Shown here in pieces: positions 7,241-15,566 of a DNA stretch of 64,000 nt. The notes beneath the pieces were generated by a model that did not search any database, was not told where the DNA came from, and worked only from the letters and a program-made list of their open reading frames with translations. Source of the DNA: Chryseobacterium sp. Its GTDB lineage: Bacteria > Bacteroidota > Bacteroidia > Flavobacteriales > Weeksellaceae. Within the stretch, counting starts at the first letter, position 1. The number at the start of each line of letters is the position of its first letter. Where the stretch lies: the NCBI GenBank assembly GCA_027492795.1, contig JAPUEB010000023.1, forward strand, positions 17,884 through 81,883, read 5' to 3'. The position numbers and the translations under genes were made by a program.

Positions 7241-8080
7241 ATGAATACCCACGAAGAAATCAAAGAAATGGTAAAGCAAAAATACTCCGAAATTGCTTTG
7301 CAGGACAACGATACGAACGCTTCGTCCTGCTGTGGAAGTGGCGGTTGCAGCACCGAAGTTTACAATATTATGACTGATGATTATGACCATTTGGAAGGTT
7401 ACAATCCCGATGCTGACTTGAAATTAGGTTGCGGTTTGCCAACGGAATTTGCAAAAATTAAAAAAGGCGATTATGTGGTAGATTTGGGAAGCGGAGCCGG
7501 AAACGACTGCTTCGTTGCTCGTGCAGAAACTGGCGAAACCGGAAAAGTGGTCGGAATTGATTTTACAAAACCAATGATTGAAAAAGCACGCAACAACACC
7601 GATAAATTGGGTTACAATAACGTTGAATTTCGCTATGGTGACATTGAAAATATTCCTTTGATGAGCAATGTTGCGGATGTTGTAGTAAGCAATTGTGTGA
7701 TGAATTTGGTTCCCGATAAACCGAAAGCCTTCGCAGAAGTGCAAAGAATTTTGAAACCAACGGGACATTTTTCGATTTCGGATATTGTTTTGGTGGGAGA
7801 GTTGCCGGAAAAAATTAAAAATGCGGCGGAAATGTATGCAGGTTGTGTTGCATCGGCAATTCAGATGGATGATTATTTGGGAATTATACAAAATTCAGGG
7901 TTTAAAAATATTATGTTGCAGAAGAAAAAACCAATCATCGTTCCTGATGATATTTTGAAAAATTATTTGTCAGACGAGGAGATTGAGCAGTATAAAAATT
8001 CTTCAACGAGAATTTATAGCATTACGGTTTATGCGGAAAAAGTGGAGGCTTGCTGTAATCCGAGTTCAGGTTGTTGTTAA
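7241..8080 (+). CDS. arsM: Arsenite methyltransferase (ArsM-like)
   Basis: 279 residues. SAM-binding motif VVDLGSGAGNDC (79-90) in a class I methyltransferase fold; conserved cysteines include C30, C31 and C36 in the SSCCGSGGC head, C64 in LGCGLPTEF, and one in YAGCVASAI, with a CCNPSSGCC tail (271-279). Members of this family methylate As(III) with SAM. ATG 7241 is used because the frame upstream (from 7136) is low-complexity leader made of repeats such as AAACAAATTCAAACG and would overlap arsR. It is second in the cluster after arsR. Confidence 0.9.
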   Translation: MNTHEEIKEMVKQKYSEIALQDNDTNASSCCGSGGCSTEVYNIMTDDYDHLEGYNPDADLKLGCGLPTEFAKIKKGDYVVDLGSGAGNDCFVARAETGETGKVVGIDFTKPMIEKARNNTDKLGYNNVEFRYGDIENIPLMSNVADVVVSNCVMNLVPDKPKAFAEVQRILKPTGHFSISDIVLVGELPEKIKNAAEMYAGCVASAIQMDDYLGIIQNSGFKNIMLQKKKPIIVPDDILKNYLSDEEIEQYKNSSTRIYSITVYAEKVEACCNPSSGCC

Positions 8081-8315
8081 AGATTTAAACCACAAAAGTC
8101 ACAAAAGATTTTACGTGAAAATTTGAAGTTTAAATTTATGCTTCAAAATCAGTTCACAAAAGTCTGAAATCAAATAGATTTCATAAATAAATCTTCGATT
8201 TTTCTTTGGTGTGCTTATAAGACATTATTAATTCCATCTTATTTATCATTACAAATAACTTTTGTGTCTTTTGACTACGTCGAATCTTCGATTTGTGGTT
8301 CAAAAAATTAAAAAT
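8081..8315. repeat. Intergenic family F repeat pair between arsM and arsC-like
   Basis: AACCACAAAAGTCACAAAAG (8090-8109) and its inverted counterpart TTTTGTGTCTTTTGACT...GATTTGTGGTT (8260-8300) border an AT-rich stretch. No gene or clear promoter was seen. Confidence 0.6.
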
Positions 8316-8927
8316 ATGTATCAAAATCTAAAAAATTCCATCAAAAAAATTGCGGAACTCAAAGTTTCGGACGAGCGAAAAGAAGTTCTAAAACCTTTGG
8401 CAGATTTTATTCAAACCAAATTAGACAACAATGAAAACATCAATCTGAATTTCATTTGCACGCATAATTCTCGGCGCAGTCATCTCTCGCAGATTTGGGC
8501 GCAAACTATGGCAGAATATTTTGGAATTCGAAATGTGTTTTGTTATTCCGGAGGAACGGAAGCAACTGCAATGTTCCCGAAAGTTGCTGAAACACTTCAA
8601 AATCAGGGCTTTGAAATTTTAAAACTTTCAGAAACGGAGAATCCGGTTTATGCTGTTAAGTTTTCAGAAAATAATCATCCGATTATTTGTTTTTCAAAGA
8701 AATTTGATGATGATTTCAATCCAAAAAGAGGTTTTGCAGCAATAATGACCTGCGATTCTGCTGATGAAAATTGTCCAATCGTTTTTGGTGCTGAAAAGAG
8801 AATTCCCATAAAATTTGAAGACCCGAAAAAATCCGACGGTACTCCGGAAATGGATGAAACTTATTACAACAGAAGTTTTGAAATTGCCTCGGAAATGTAT
8901 TTTGTCTTTTCAAAAATCAGAAAATAG
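8316..8927 (+). CDS. arsC: Arsenate reductase-like low-molecular-weight phosphatase
   Basis: 203 residues with an LMW protein tyrosine phosphatase P-loop, C48-THNSR-R54-S55, fitting CX5[17 protein letters not shown] and [13 protein letters not shown] match the thioredoxin-coupled arsenate reductase group of Bacteroidota, and [13 protein letters not shown] supplies two further cysteines that may shuttle the disulfide. The product would be arsenite for export by the adjacent Acr3. ATG 8316 is chosen over the upstream TTG 8262, which lies in a family F repeat. A role as a simple phosphatase cannot be fully excluded. Confidence 0.87.
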   Translation: MYQNLKNSIKKIAELKVSDERKEVLKPLADFIQTKLDNNENINLNFICTHNSRRSHLSQIWAQTMAEYFGIRNVFCYSGGTEATAMFPKVAETLQNQGFEILKLSETENPVYAVKFSENNHPIICFSKKFDDDFNPKRGFAAIMTCDSADENCPIVFGAEKRIPIKFEDPKKSDGTPEMDETYYNRSFEIASEMYFVFSKIRK

Positions 8928-8938
8928 TCGTTAAAATC

Positions 8939-9022
8939 GTCATTGCGCGAAGTGAGGAACGAACGACGAAGCAATCTTTCACTACAGATTGCCGCGCTCC
9001 GTTACACTTCGCTCGCAATGAC
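8939..9022. repeat. Full-length family A palindromic repeat
   Basis: An 84-bp element with inverted ends GTCATTGCGC/CGCTCGCAATGAC and internal AGCAATCT/AGATTGC arms. It lies between arsC-like and acr3, 16 nt before the acr3 ATG. Half copies occur at 14241-14265 and 25141-25165 and, in frame, inside both E2 genes. Confidence 0.9.
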
Positions 9023-9037
9023 ATAAAATCATCAAAA

Positions 9038-10096
9038 ATGTCAGCAAACAACTGCGCTCCACACGAAAGAAAAAAACTTTCATTTCTTGATAAAAACCTT
9101 ACGCTTTGGATATTTTTAGCAATGTTCATCGGTGTTGGTATCGGTTATTTCTTTCCGAATTCTTCCAATTTTATCAACCAATTTTCGTACGGAACCACCA
9201 ATATTCCTTTGGCGATTGGACTGATTCTGATGATGTATCCGCCCTTTACAAAAGTGCGTTACGAAGAACTTCCCGAAGTTTTTAAAAACACCAAAATTTT
9301 AGGAATTTCCTTGCTGATGAACTGGATTATAGGTCCGATTTTGATGTTTGCTTTAGCCCTTATTTTTCTGCACGACAAAACGGAATATATGGTTGGTTTG
9401 ATACTCATCGGTCTTGCAAGATGTATTGCAATGGTGATTGTTTGGAATGAATTGGCGGAAGGAAACCGAGAATACGCGGCAGGTTTGGTTGCAATGAATT
9501 CTATTTTTCAGGTCATTTTTTACAGTATTTATGCGTATGTTTTCATCACGGTTTTGCCACCGTTGTTTGGAATCAACGCAACTGAAGTGAATATCACGAT
9601 TGCACAAATCGCTGAAAGTGTGGCGATTTACTTGGGAATTCCGTTTGTTTTAGGATTTCTTACCAGATATTTTTTAAGAAAAATGAAAGGCGACGATTGG
9701 TACAATAATTTTTTCGTTCCAAAAATTTCGCCACTGACTTTAATAGCGCTGCTTTTTACAATTGTGTTGATGTTCAGTTTGAAAGGCGAAAAGATTATTC
9801 AAATTCCTTTTGATGTGGTGCGAATTGCGATTCCGTTGGTTATTTATTTTGTCCTAATGTTTTTGATAAGTTTCTTTTTGGGCAAAAAAATGGGAGCTGA
9901 TTATTCCAAAAACGCTGCGATTTCTTTCACTGCTGCGGGAAATAATTTTGAACTCGCGATTGCCGTGGCAATAGGTGTTTTCGGCATCAATTCAGGACAG
10001 GCTTTTGCAGGAGTTATCGGACCTTTGGTAGAAGTTCCGGCGTTGATTGCTTTGGTAAATGTGGCGTTTTGGTTGAAGAGGAAGTGGTATTCTTAA
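9038..10096 (+). CDS. acr3: ACR3 family arsenite efflux pump
   Basis: 352 residues with about ten TM helices. The conserved cysteine C129 in [13 protein letters not shown] and the [21 protein letters not shown] segment are diagnostic for ACR3 (BART superfamily) rather than ArsB. It exports As(III) driven by the proton gradient. It completes the cluster arsR-arsM-arsC-acr3, which covers sensing, methylation, arsenate reduction and efflux. The next gene is convergent only 8 nt away. Confidence 0.95.
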   Translation: MSANNCAPHERKKLSFLDKNLTLWIFLAMFIGVGIGYFFPNSSNFINQFSYGTTNIPLAIGLILMMYPPFTKVRYEELPEVFKNTKILGISLLMNWIIGPILMFALALIFLHDKTEYMVGLILIGLARCIAMVIVWNELAEGNREYAAGLVAMNSIFQVIFYSIYAYVFITVLPPLFGINATEVNITIAQIAESVAIYLGIPFVLGFLTRYFLRKMKGDDWYNNFFVPKISPLTLIALLFTIVLMFSLKGEKIIQIPFDVVRIAIPLVIYFVLMFLISFFLGKKMGADYSKNAAISFTAAGNNFELAIAVAIGVFGINSGQAFAGVIGPLVEVPALIALVNVAFWLKRKWYS

Positions 10097-10104
10097 TGTT
10101 AAAT

Positions 10105-10785
10105 TTATTGATCCACAAATCGTTCACGCAGTTTTCTCATCCCTTCCGTTGCCGTCATTTTATAAGTATTCTCTCTTGAAGTATAGGAATAAGAAGCATT
10201 CGGATCAATCACAAAAACCTCGCAATTTTCAGGAACATAACTGATTAATCCAGCCGCAGGATAAACCTGCATCGAAGTTCCAATAACTAAGAAAATATTG
10301 GCTTTTGAAGCGATTTCTACAGCATTATCCATTTCTGGAACCATTTCTCCGAACCAAACAATGTGTGGTCGCAATTGATTGCCATTTTCGTCTAAATCGC
10401 CTAAATTCAAATCATTTTCCCATGGAATTACTTTTGAATCGAAATTTACAGGTCTTGCTTTCATTAACTCGCCGTGAAGATGCAAAACTTTTGTGGAACC
10501 AGCTCTTTCGTGCAAATCATCTACGTTTTGGGTAATGATTTCAACATCAAAATTGTTTTCCAATTCTGCCAAAATTTTATGGGCTTCGTTCGGTTGAACT
10601 TCTTTCAGCTGCTTTCTTCTCGCATTATAAAAATCCAAAACCAATTGCGGATTTTTTTCAAAACCTTCCGGACTCGCAACATCTTCCACACGATGATTTT
10701 CCCACAATCCATCGGAATCGCGAAAAGTTTTGATTCCGCTCTCTGCCGAAATTCCTGCACCTGATAAAACGACTAATTTTTTCAT
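10105..10785 (-). CDS. cobB: Sir2 family NAD-dependent deacylase lacking zinc cysteines
   Basis: 226 residues. NAD-binding GAGISAESGIKTFRDSDGLW, TQNVDDLHERAG and the catalytic histidine in HLHGE are intact, as is RPHIVWFGEMVPEMD. The small zinc module between HLHGE and RPHIVWFGE, which in CobB holds Cys ligands, contains no cysteine here, so structural Zn is probably absent. Members remove acetyl or succinyl groups from lysine using NAD+. R/Y residues that define SIRT5-type specificity were not assigned with certainty. Confidence 0.92.
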   Translation of the reverse strand: MKKLVVLSGAGISAESGIKTFRDSDGLWENHRVEDVASPEGFEKNPQLVLDFYNARRKQLKEVQPNEAHKILAELENNFDVEIITQNVDDLHERAGSTKVLHLHGELMKARPVNFDSKVIPWENDLNLGDLDENGNQLRPHIVWFGEMVPEMDNAVEIASKANIFLVIGTSMQVYPAAGLISYVPENCEVFVIDPNASYSYTSRENTYKMTATEGMRKLRERFVDQ

Positions 10786-10791
10786 AATTTT

Positions 10792-11061
10792 TTAAAACTG
10801 TTTCATCAGTTGAAGATATTCTACCGATTTCACAAATTGATATAGTGGGAGTTTTTCCATTAATTCTCTGGCTTTGGCTTCATCAATGTCTTTAAAGATG
10901 ATCACCGCTCCATTTTTTGTTTGCCTTAAAAAGAGGTGTTCAACTAAACCTTCACTTTTCCATTGAGCAAGGACTTCTTGTTCGTGTTTTATTATTTCTT
11001 GAAAATTGCTTGGCAAATTTTCGGTATCTATTGTAAGGATAGCTAAAATATTATTGTTCAT
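10792..11061 (-). CDS. Small ferredoxin-like (dimeric alpha/beta barrel) protein
   Basis: 89 residues with a predicted beta-alpha-beta-beta-alpha-beta order: an initial ILAILTID strand, a long helix around FQEIIKHEQEVLAQWK, VEHLFLRQTKNGAVIIF, then helix DEAKARELMEKL and strand FVKSVEYLQL. This resembles muconolactone isomerase/YciI-like dimeric barrels, but no catalytic residues can be assigned. It is 6 nt upstream of the sirtuin gene on the same strand and probably co-transcribed. Confidence 0.75.
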   Translation of the reverse strand: MNNNILAILTIDTENLPSNFQEIIKHEQEVLAQWKSEGLVEHLFLRQTKNGAVIIFKDIDEAKARELMEKLPLYQFVKSVEYLQLMKQF

Positions 11062-11163
11062 TGTATTGTAAATTAATTTTTTAAAGATGGATTATAAATG
11101 TGGTTTTTATATTGTGCGTTTTTTTCGTATAAATTATTAAACCAAAATTAGCATAAAAGAAAT

Positions 11164-11490
11164 TTATGGGGAAATATTCTTTTTACTAAATTGTTCTCTA
11201 AATTTTAGTTTTTGAAGTTGTCTTTCCAAGATAAGTTTTGCGATAGTTTTACCCGAACTATCATTTTTATCTTCGTTTTTTAGTGCGGATTTCAGTTTTT
11301 CCTCATTGATATCAATTCTATAAAGCAAATTAACTAAACGATTAAAATCATTGTCAATCAATTCGTTAATGTAAACAGCGAGTTTGTTTTCCAAATCATT
11401 TTCAGAATAATTTTCAAAAACTTTTGCTAAATTATTTGAAGTAAGTTGATTTAAAATATCTTCGGTTGTAACGTTATTAATATCGCCCAT
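11164..11490 (-). CDS. Hypothetical helical protein
   Basis: 108 residues, acidic N-terminal two thirds and basic C-terminus, all predicted helical. IYNELIDNDFNRLVNLLYRIDINEEKLK-like spacing (residues ~40-70) and LILERQLQKLKFREQF near the end resemble small uncharacterised Bacteroidota proteins; no domain is recognised. It lies 12 nt downstream of the copper ATPase on the same strand, so it is probably in that operon. Confidence 0.7.
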   Translation of the reverse strand: MGDINNVTTEDILNQLTSNNLAKVFENYSENDLENKLAVYINELIDNDFNRLVNLLYRIDINEEKLKSALKNEDKNDSSGKTIAKLILERQLQKLKFREQFSKKNISP

Positions 11491-11502
11491 AATATTGAAA
11501 AT

Positions 11503-14211
11503 TTAAATGTCCAATTTTGCATTATTCAACCTCAACGAATTCAAAATTACCGAAACCGAACTGAAACTCATCGCAGCCGCAGCAATCATTGGCGAAAGTA
11601 AAATTCCGAAAATCGGGTAGAGCAAACCTGCCGCAACTGGAATTCCCAAAGTGTTGTAGATGAAGGCAAAAAATAGATTTTCTTTGATGTTTCTCAATAA
11701 TTTTTCGCTTAAAATTTTGGCTTTGGCAACACCGAGAATATCGCCTTTCAAGAGCGTAATTCCCGCGCTTTCCATTGCAACCGCAGTTCCGGTTCCCATC
11801 GCAATTCCGACGTTGGATTGTGCTAAAGCAGGAGCATCGTTAATTCCGTCGCCACACATTGCAACGATTTTTCCTTCGTTTTGAAGTTTTTTGATTTCCT
11901 GCATTTTATCTTCGGGAAGACAGTTGGCAAAATATTTTTTAATTCCAAGTTCGTTCGCGACGGCTTTTGCGGTGTGTTCGTTATCTCCGGTCATCATCAC
12001 GACTTCAATTCCTTGGTTTTGTAAAAATTGAATGGCTTTTTTAGAAGTTTCTTTGATTTTATCCGAAAAACTTAGAAATCCTAAAACTTTTCCACCTTTT
12101 GCGAGGTAGGAAATCGTTCTGGCTTTATCTTGATTTTCTACAATTTTTCGTTTTAAATTTTCAGGAATTTCAATGTTGAATTGTTTTAAAAGTGCTTCAT
12201 TTCCGAGTAGAACTTCTTCGCCATTAATCGTTCCTTTCACGCCTTTTCCGGAAATGTTTTCAAAATTTTCTACTTTATAGAACGAGTTTTGTACGCTGTC
12301 ATTGGCTACGCCGAATCCTTCGGATTTCTGAGCGGAGGAACGTAGCGAAGAATCTTTATTTTGATTAATAGATTCTTCATTCCGCTTCTGAACTTCGTTC
12401 GCAGACTTTTCGTCTGTATTCAGAATGACAGCGTGTTTGTCATCCTGAGCGAAGTCGAAGGACAAAACTGCTTTTGACAAAGGATGTTCCGAATTTTGAT
12501 TTAGTGAAGCCGCCAATTTTAGAAGTTCATTTGGAGCTTGCGAAGTCTCCTCTCCTTTGGAGAGGAGATTTAGAGGAGAGGATACTTGTATACTTTCTAA
12601 ACTTGGTTTGCCTTCCGTTAAAGTTCCGGTTTTATCGGTAATCAGCACATTTACTTTGTGCATTTCTTCTAAGGCTTCTGCATTTTTTATCAGAACGCCA
12701 TTTTTTGCGCCTTTTCCGATTCCCACCATCAAACTCATTGGTGTTGCCAAACCTAAAGCACACGGACAAGCGACGATTAGAACTGCAACTGCATTCACAA
12801 ATGCATAAATCAAGGCATTTTCGCCACCGAAAATTCTCCAGAGAATAAAAGTCAAAATAGAAATTGCAATCACCGTCGGAACGAAAATTTTTGAAATTTT
12901 ATCCGCCAGTTTTTGAATTGGGGCTTTGCTTCGGCTTGCATCATTCACCATTTTTATGATTTGTGAAAGCAAAGTTTCATCGCCTACTTTTTCGGCTTTC
13001 ATCAGGAAAGTTCCGTTTCCGTTAATCGTTCCTGAAGTAACAATATCCCCGGATTTTTTCTCAACAGGAATAGGTTCACCTGTAATCATACTTTCATCCA
13101 CTGTTGAATTTCCTTCGGAAATTTTTCCATCGACTGGAATTTTTTCGCCCGGTTTTACTCTTAAAATATTCCCGAGTTTCACTTCAGAAAGTGGAATTCT
13201 TTTTTCCGAATTTTCGGAAATTAAATTGGCTTCATCTGGCGAAAGATTCATCAATTCTTCAATGGCTTTTCCGGTTTTTTGATGGGCTCTTGCTTCTAAC
13301 ATTTGTCCCATAATTACCAAAGTCAAAATCACACAAACCGATTCAAAATAAAGCGGTGCTTTTCCGTCGTGCGACATTTCGTGAGGCAAAATATTTGGAA
13401 AAAACAACGCGACTAAACTGAAAATAAACGCTGCGGCAGAACCTAATGCAATCAGCGAAAACATATTGAGATTCCAAGTTTTAAAGGAAATCCAACCACG
13501 TTTCATTAGAAACCAACCGGCATAAAAAATCACAGGAATGGAAAGCAAAAGTTCTAAAATTCCCTGAATTTTGTTGGAAAACGGAAAATTAATCCACATT
13601 CCGCCCATCGATAAAATGAAAACAGGAATCGTGAAAGCCAGCGCAATCAGGAATTTATTTTTGAGAATTTTGTAAGTATCATCCTCAACTTTTTCGCCTT
13701 TTTCTGGAATTTTAACTAAATCCATTCCACAAACCGGACAACCAACATTGGAATCATACACTTTGTCGCCTTCGCAGAACATGGGGCAGTAAAATTTACC
13801 CGCATTATTATCAGTAATAGGTGATGAGTGATGAGTAATATTTTTGGATTGCTGATTACTCATTACCGATTGCTCATCAATCATCTGCAGATGCATATGA
13901 CAAACCGGACAACCGATATCGGAATCGTAGGTTTTATCGCCTTCGCAGAACATCGGACAATAATATTCGCCAATACGAGATTCGAGATTTGAGATTTGAG
14001 ATTCGAGGGTTTTTTCGTTTTTTTTGAATCCAGCTTTTTCCTCTATCGGAACGCAATACATATTACAAACGGGGCAGCGTTTTCCCTGAACGAAATACAC
14101 TTTTTCGCCCTCACATTCCATCGGACAATAATAGACGGAACTTGGAGATACACGGTCTTTTGGTGGCACTTCGACAGGCTCAGTGTATTTATTTGGATTC
14201 TGATTTTCCAT
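11503..14211 (-). CDS. copA: Copper-translocating P-type ATPase with three HMBD modules and repeat-derived inserts
   Basis: 902 residues, ~100 more than most CopA/CopB proteins. Three heavy-metal-binding modules (YYCPM...CEG...CPVC.M) lie at 26-57, 82-112 and 139-170, followed by eight TM helices, the actuator TGEP, the CPC metal motif in [12 protein letters not shown] (~482), phosphorylation loop [10 protein letters not shown] (~526), SEHPL (~573), [10 protein letters not shown] and GDGINDAP. It exports Cu+ (or Ag+). Extra segments match dispersed repeats of the genome: TEPVEV (10-15), a family B piece (69-80), a family D piece (113-135), [14 protein letters not shown] before SEHPL, and ~60 residues (582-641) in the nucleotide-binding domain. 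All keep the frame and avoid catalytic motifs. Confidence 0.95.
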   Translation of the reverse strand: MENQNPNKYTEPVEVPPKDRVSPSSVYYCPMECEGEKVYFVQGKRCPVCNMYCVPIEEKAGFKKNEKTLESQISNLESRIGEYYCPMFCEGDKTYDSDIGCPVCHMHLQMIDEQSVMSNQQSKNITHHSSPITDNNAGKFYCPMFCEGDKVYDSNVGCPVCGMDLVKIPEKGEKVEDDTYKILKNKFLIALAFTIPVFILSMGGMWINFPFSNKIQGILELLLSIPVIFYAGWFLMKRGWISFKTWNLNMFSLIALGSAAAFIFSLVALFFPNILPHEMSHDGKAPLYFESVCVILTLVIMGQMLEARAHQKTGKAIEELMNLSPDEANLISENSEKRIPLSEVKLGNILRVKPGEKIPVDGKISEGNSTVDESMITGEPIPVEKKSGDIVTSGTINGNGTFLMKAEKVGDETLLSQIIKMVNDASRSKAPIQKLADKISKIFVPTVIAISILTFILWRIFGGENALIYAFVNAVAVLIVACPCALGLATPMSLMVGIGKGAKNGVLIKNAEALEEMHKVNVLITDKTGTLTEGKPSLESIQVSSPLNLLSKGEETSQAPNELLKLAASLNQNSEHPLSKAVLSFDFAQDDKHAVILNTDEKSANEVQKRNEESINQNKDSSLRSSAQKSEGFGVANDSVQNSFYKVENFENISGKGVKGTINGEEVLLGNEALLKQFNIEIPENLKRKIVENQDKARTISYLAKGGKVLGFLSFSDKIKETSKKAIQFLQNQGIEVVMMTGDNEHTAKAVANELGIKKYFANCLPEDKMQEIKKLQNEGKIVAMCGDGINDAPALAQSNVGIAMGTGTAVAMESAGITLLKGDILGVAKAKILSEKLLRNIKENLFFAFIYNTLGIPVAAGLLYPIFGILLSPMIAAAAMSFSSVSVILNSLRLNNAKLDI
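12275..12465. repeat. Family A-variant repeats inside copA N-domain
   Basis: GTCATCCTGAGCGAAGTCGA (12439-12458) and related pieces, with TCAGAATGACA (12420-12430) and AATCCTTCGGATTTCTGAGC (12311-12330), encode residues ~582-641, including SFDFAQDDK. The variant also occurs intergenically at 14318-14345 and 18058-18102. Confidence 0.75.
12546..12583. repeat. Family I repeat inside copA
   Basis: CTCCTCTCCTTTGGAGAGGA plus a following inverted AGAGGAGAGG unit encodes [16 protein letters not shown] degenerate relative lies at 19930-20024. Confidence 0.65.
13811..13892. repeat. Family D repeat inside copA, between HMBD2 and HMBD3
   Basis: GGTGATGAGTGATGAGTAAT and inverted ATTACTCATTACCGATTGCT units encode [18 protein letters not shown]. 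Similar runs are intergenic at 25800-25838 and 59821-59860. Confidence 0.65.
13976..14007. repeat. Family B repeat inside copA, between HMBD1 and HMBD2
   Basis: CGAGATTCGAGATTTGAGAT repeated units encode [12 protein letters not shown] (residues 69-80). The same units precede arsR and pdhC. Confidence 0.7.
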
Positions 14212-14419
14212 ATTTTTGAAACCACAAAAGGCACAAAAGTGTCATTGTGAGGAACGAAGCAATCTAGAGTTGGAACGAATTGCGTTTATAAAAAACACAA
14301 AAATGAAAATCTTGACTGTCATTCTGAGCGAAGTTGAAGAATTCTAACTTTTTTGCCCTTTTGTATCGCTTGTTTTCAATTCTGTCTTTTGTTCCTTTTG
14401 TGGTTGAACTTTTTAATAA
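14212..14419. repeat. Intergenic repeats upstream of copA
   Basis: Family F (CCACAAAAGGCACAAAAG, 14222-14239), family A half copy (14241-14265) and the family A variant GTCATTCTGAGCGAAGTTGA (14318-14337) follow one another. No promoter box could be assigned with confidence. Confidence 0.75.
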
Positions 14420-14812
14420 TTATTTTTTATTTAATCGGTCGCTCACATATTCTATTTTTGTTTTACCGTGTTTGGTTGGTTTTCCGTTTTCATCAACGCC
14501 AACGAAAATGATTTTATCAATAGTAATAATGGTTTGGCGTGTCATCATATTTCGGACTTCGCAACGTAACGTGATGGAAGTATTCCCAAATTCCGTGGCT
14601 TCAATTCCAATTTCGATAATGTCGCCCTGTTTTGCAGAACTTACAAAATTGATTTCAGAAATGTATTTGGTAACACAACGCGGTGTTTCTAACTGAACAA
14701 TAGCGTAAAGTGCTGCTTCTTCATCTATCCATTGCAACAATCTACCGCCGAAAAGTGTATGATTGGGGTTTAAATCTTCGGGTTTTATCCATTTTCTGGT
14801 GTGGTAATTCAT
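14420..14812 (-). CDS. Acyl-CoA thioesterase, hotdog fold
   Basis: 130 residues. NHTLFGGRLLQWIDEEAA carries the conserved N..FGG..L.W.D signature of YciA/BFIT-type acyl-CoA thioesterases, with the catalytic aspartate in WIDE; FVSSAKQGDIIEIG and the ITIDKIIFVGVDENGKP strand complete a single hotdog domain. It would hydrolyse medium or long acyl-CoA in the cytoplasm. Chain-length preference cannot be read. It is probably transcribed alone. Confidence 0.92.
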   Translation of the reverse strand: MNYHTRKWIKPEDLNPNHTLFGGRLLQWIDEEAALYAIVQLETPRCVTKYISEINFVSSAKQGDIIEIGIEATEFGNTSITLRCEVRNMMTRQTIITIDKIIFVGVDENGKPTKHGKTKIEYVSDRLNKK

Positions 14813-15106
14813 AATTTTTAAATTTCCTTCAAAATTACCTAAAATAAACCTAACAGGTTTTGGAACCTGTTAGGTTTAGTAAGTTGTGATTTAGTATATG
14901 ACAAAAAATAAATTTTAATCACAAAAGTCACAAAAGTAATTGATTATTAAAGAAATAATTAATTTTTTTCAAAGTTAAAATAAGTCGGCACGGAAATCTT
15001 ATTTTCCCTTTAACAAATTGATTTTTAAACTTTTAAACTTTTGTGGCTTTTGTGGTTTAAAAAATTGTCATATTCAGAAAAGTTGTGATTATAAAAATTT
15101 AAAATA
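14813..15106. repeat. Intergenic region with a perfect hairpin and family F repeats
   Basis: AAACCTAACAGGTT and AACCTGTTAGGTTT (14846-14859, 14864-14877) form a 14-bp perfect stem with loop TTGG. ATCACAAAAGTCACAAAAG (14919-14937) and inverted AACTTTTGTGGCTTTTGTGG (15036-15055) are family F copies. No gene is apparent. Confidence 0.8.
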
Positions 15107-15520
15107 TTAAGCGCGTTTCGTTCGCATCGCTTTCACTTTTTTTACCGAATCATCTTTCAAAAAGTTCTGATATTCTTCACTTTCCACTGGGAAAATTGCA
15201 ATTTTTCCTTCCGAATTGCTGTGAACGCCGAAACCGTAACGTTTGGGAAGGGCAGAAGAACGAAAACACGCTTGTCCCTTTGAAAAAAACAAACTTTTGG
15301 CATTGTTTCTTTCGCTTTCGGAAATGTCATTTTTCTGTGCAAAACATTCAAATAAAACTTCGTCGGAAGTGTATTTGTAAGGATTTTTCAAAACCATTTC
15401 AAGTTGAATGTTGACCAAAGTTTTATTGCGTTTAACAGGAGGGATTTCGGCTTTGGAAACGGGACAATCTTCAGCGATTTCAATGAATGTGTCTGTATAA
15501 TTGGTGGTGTGGATTTTCAT
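15107..15520 (-). CDS. DUF6157-like conserved protein
   Basis: 137 residues. The N-terminus MKIHTTNYTDTFIEIAEDCP, then a basic loop PPVKRNKTLVNIQLEMVL, PYKYTSDEVLFECFA and a C-terminal RYGFGVHSNSEGKIAIFPVE strand pair resemble the DUF6157 family as I remember it; the match was not tested. The function is unknown. ATG 15520 is used rather than the TTG two codons upstream because it gives the family-like MKIHTTNY start. Confidence 0.75.
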   Translation of the reverse strand: MKIHTTNYTDTFIEIAEDCPVSKAEIPPVKRNKTLVNIQLEMVLKNPYKYTSDEVLFECFAQKNDISESERNNAKSLFFSKGQACFRSSALPKRYGFGVHSNSEGKIAIFPVESEEYQNFLKDDSVKKVKAMRTKRA

Positions 15521-15566
15521 TAACAAAGAATTTTCTGTTATTTAATTAAAGGTAGTGGTTTTTACA

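Noticed and set aside
8939..9022. Family A palindrome as the terminator of the arsC-like gene
   Set aside because: No T-run follows either arm and the element recurs at non-terminator positions including inside genes.
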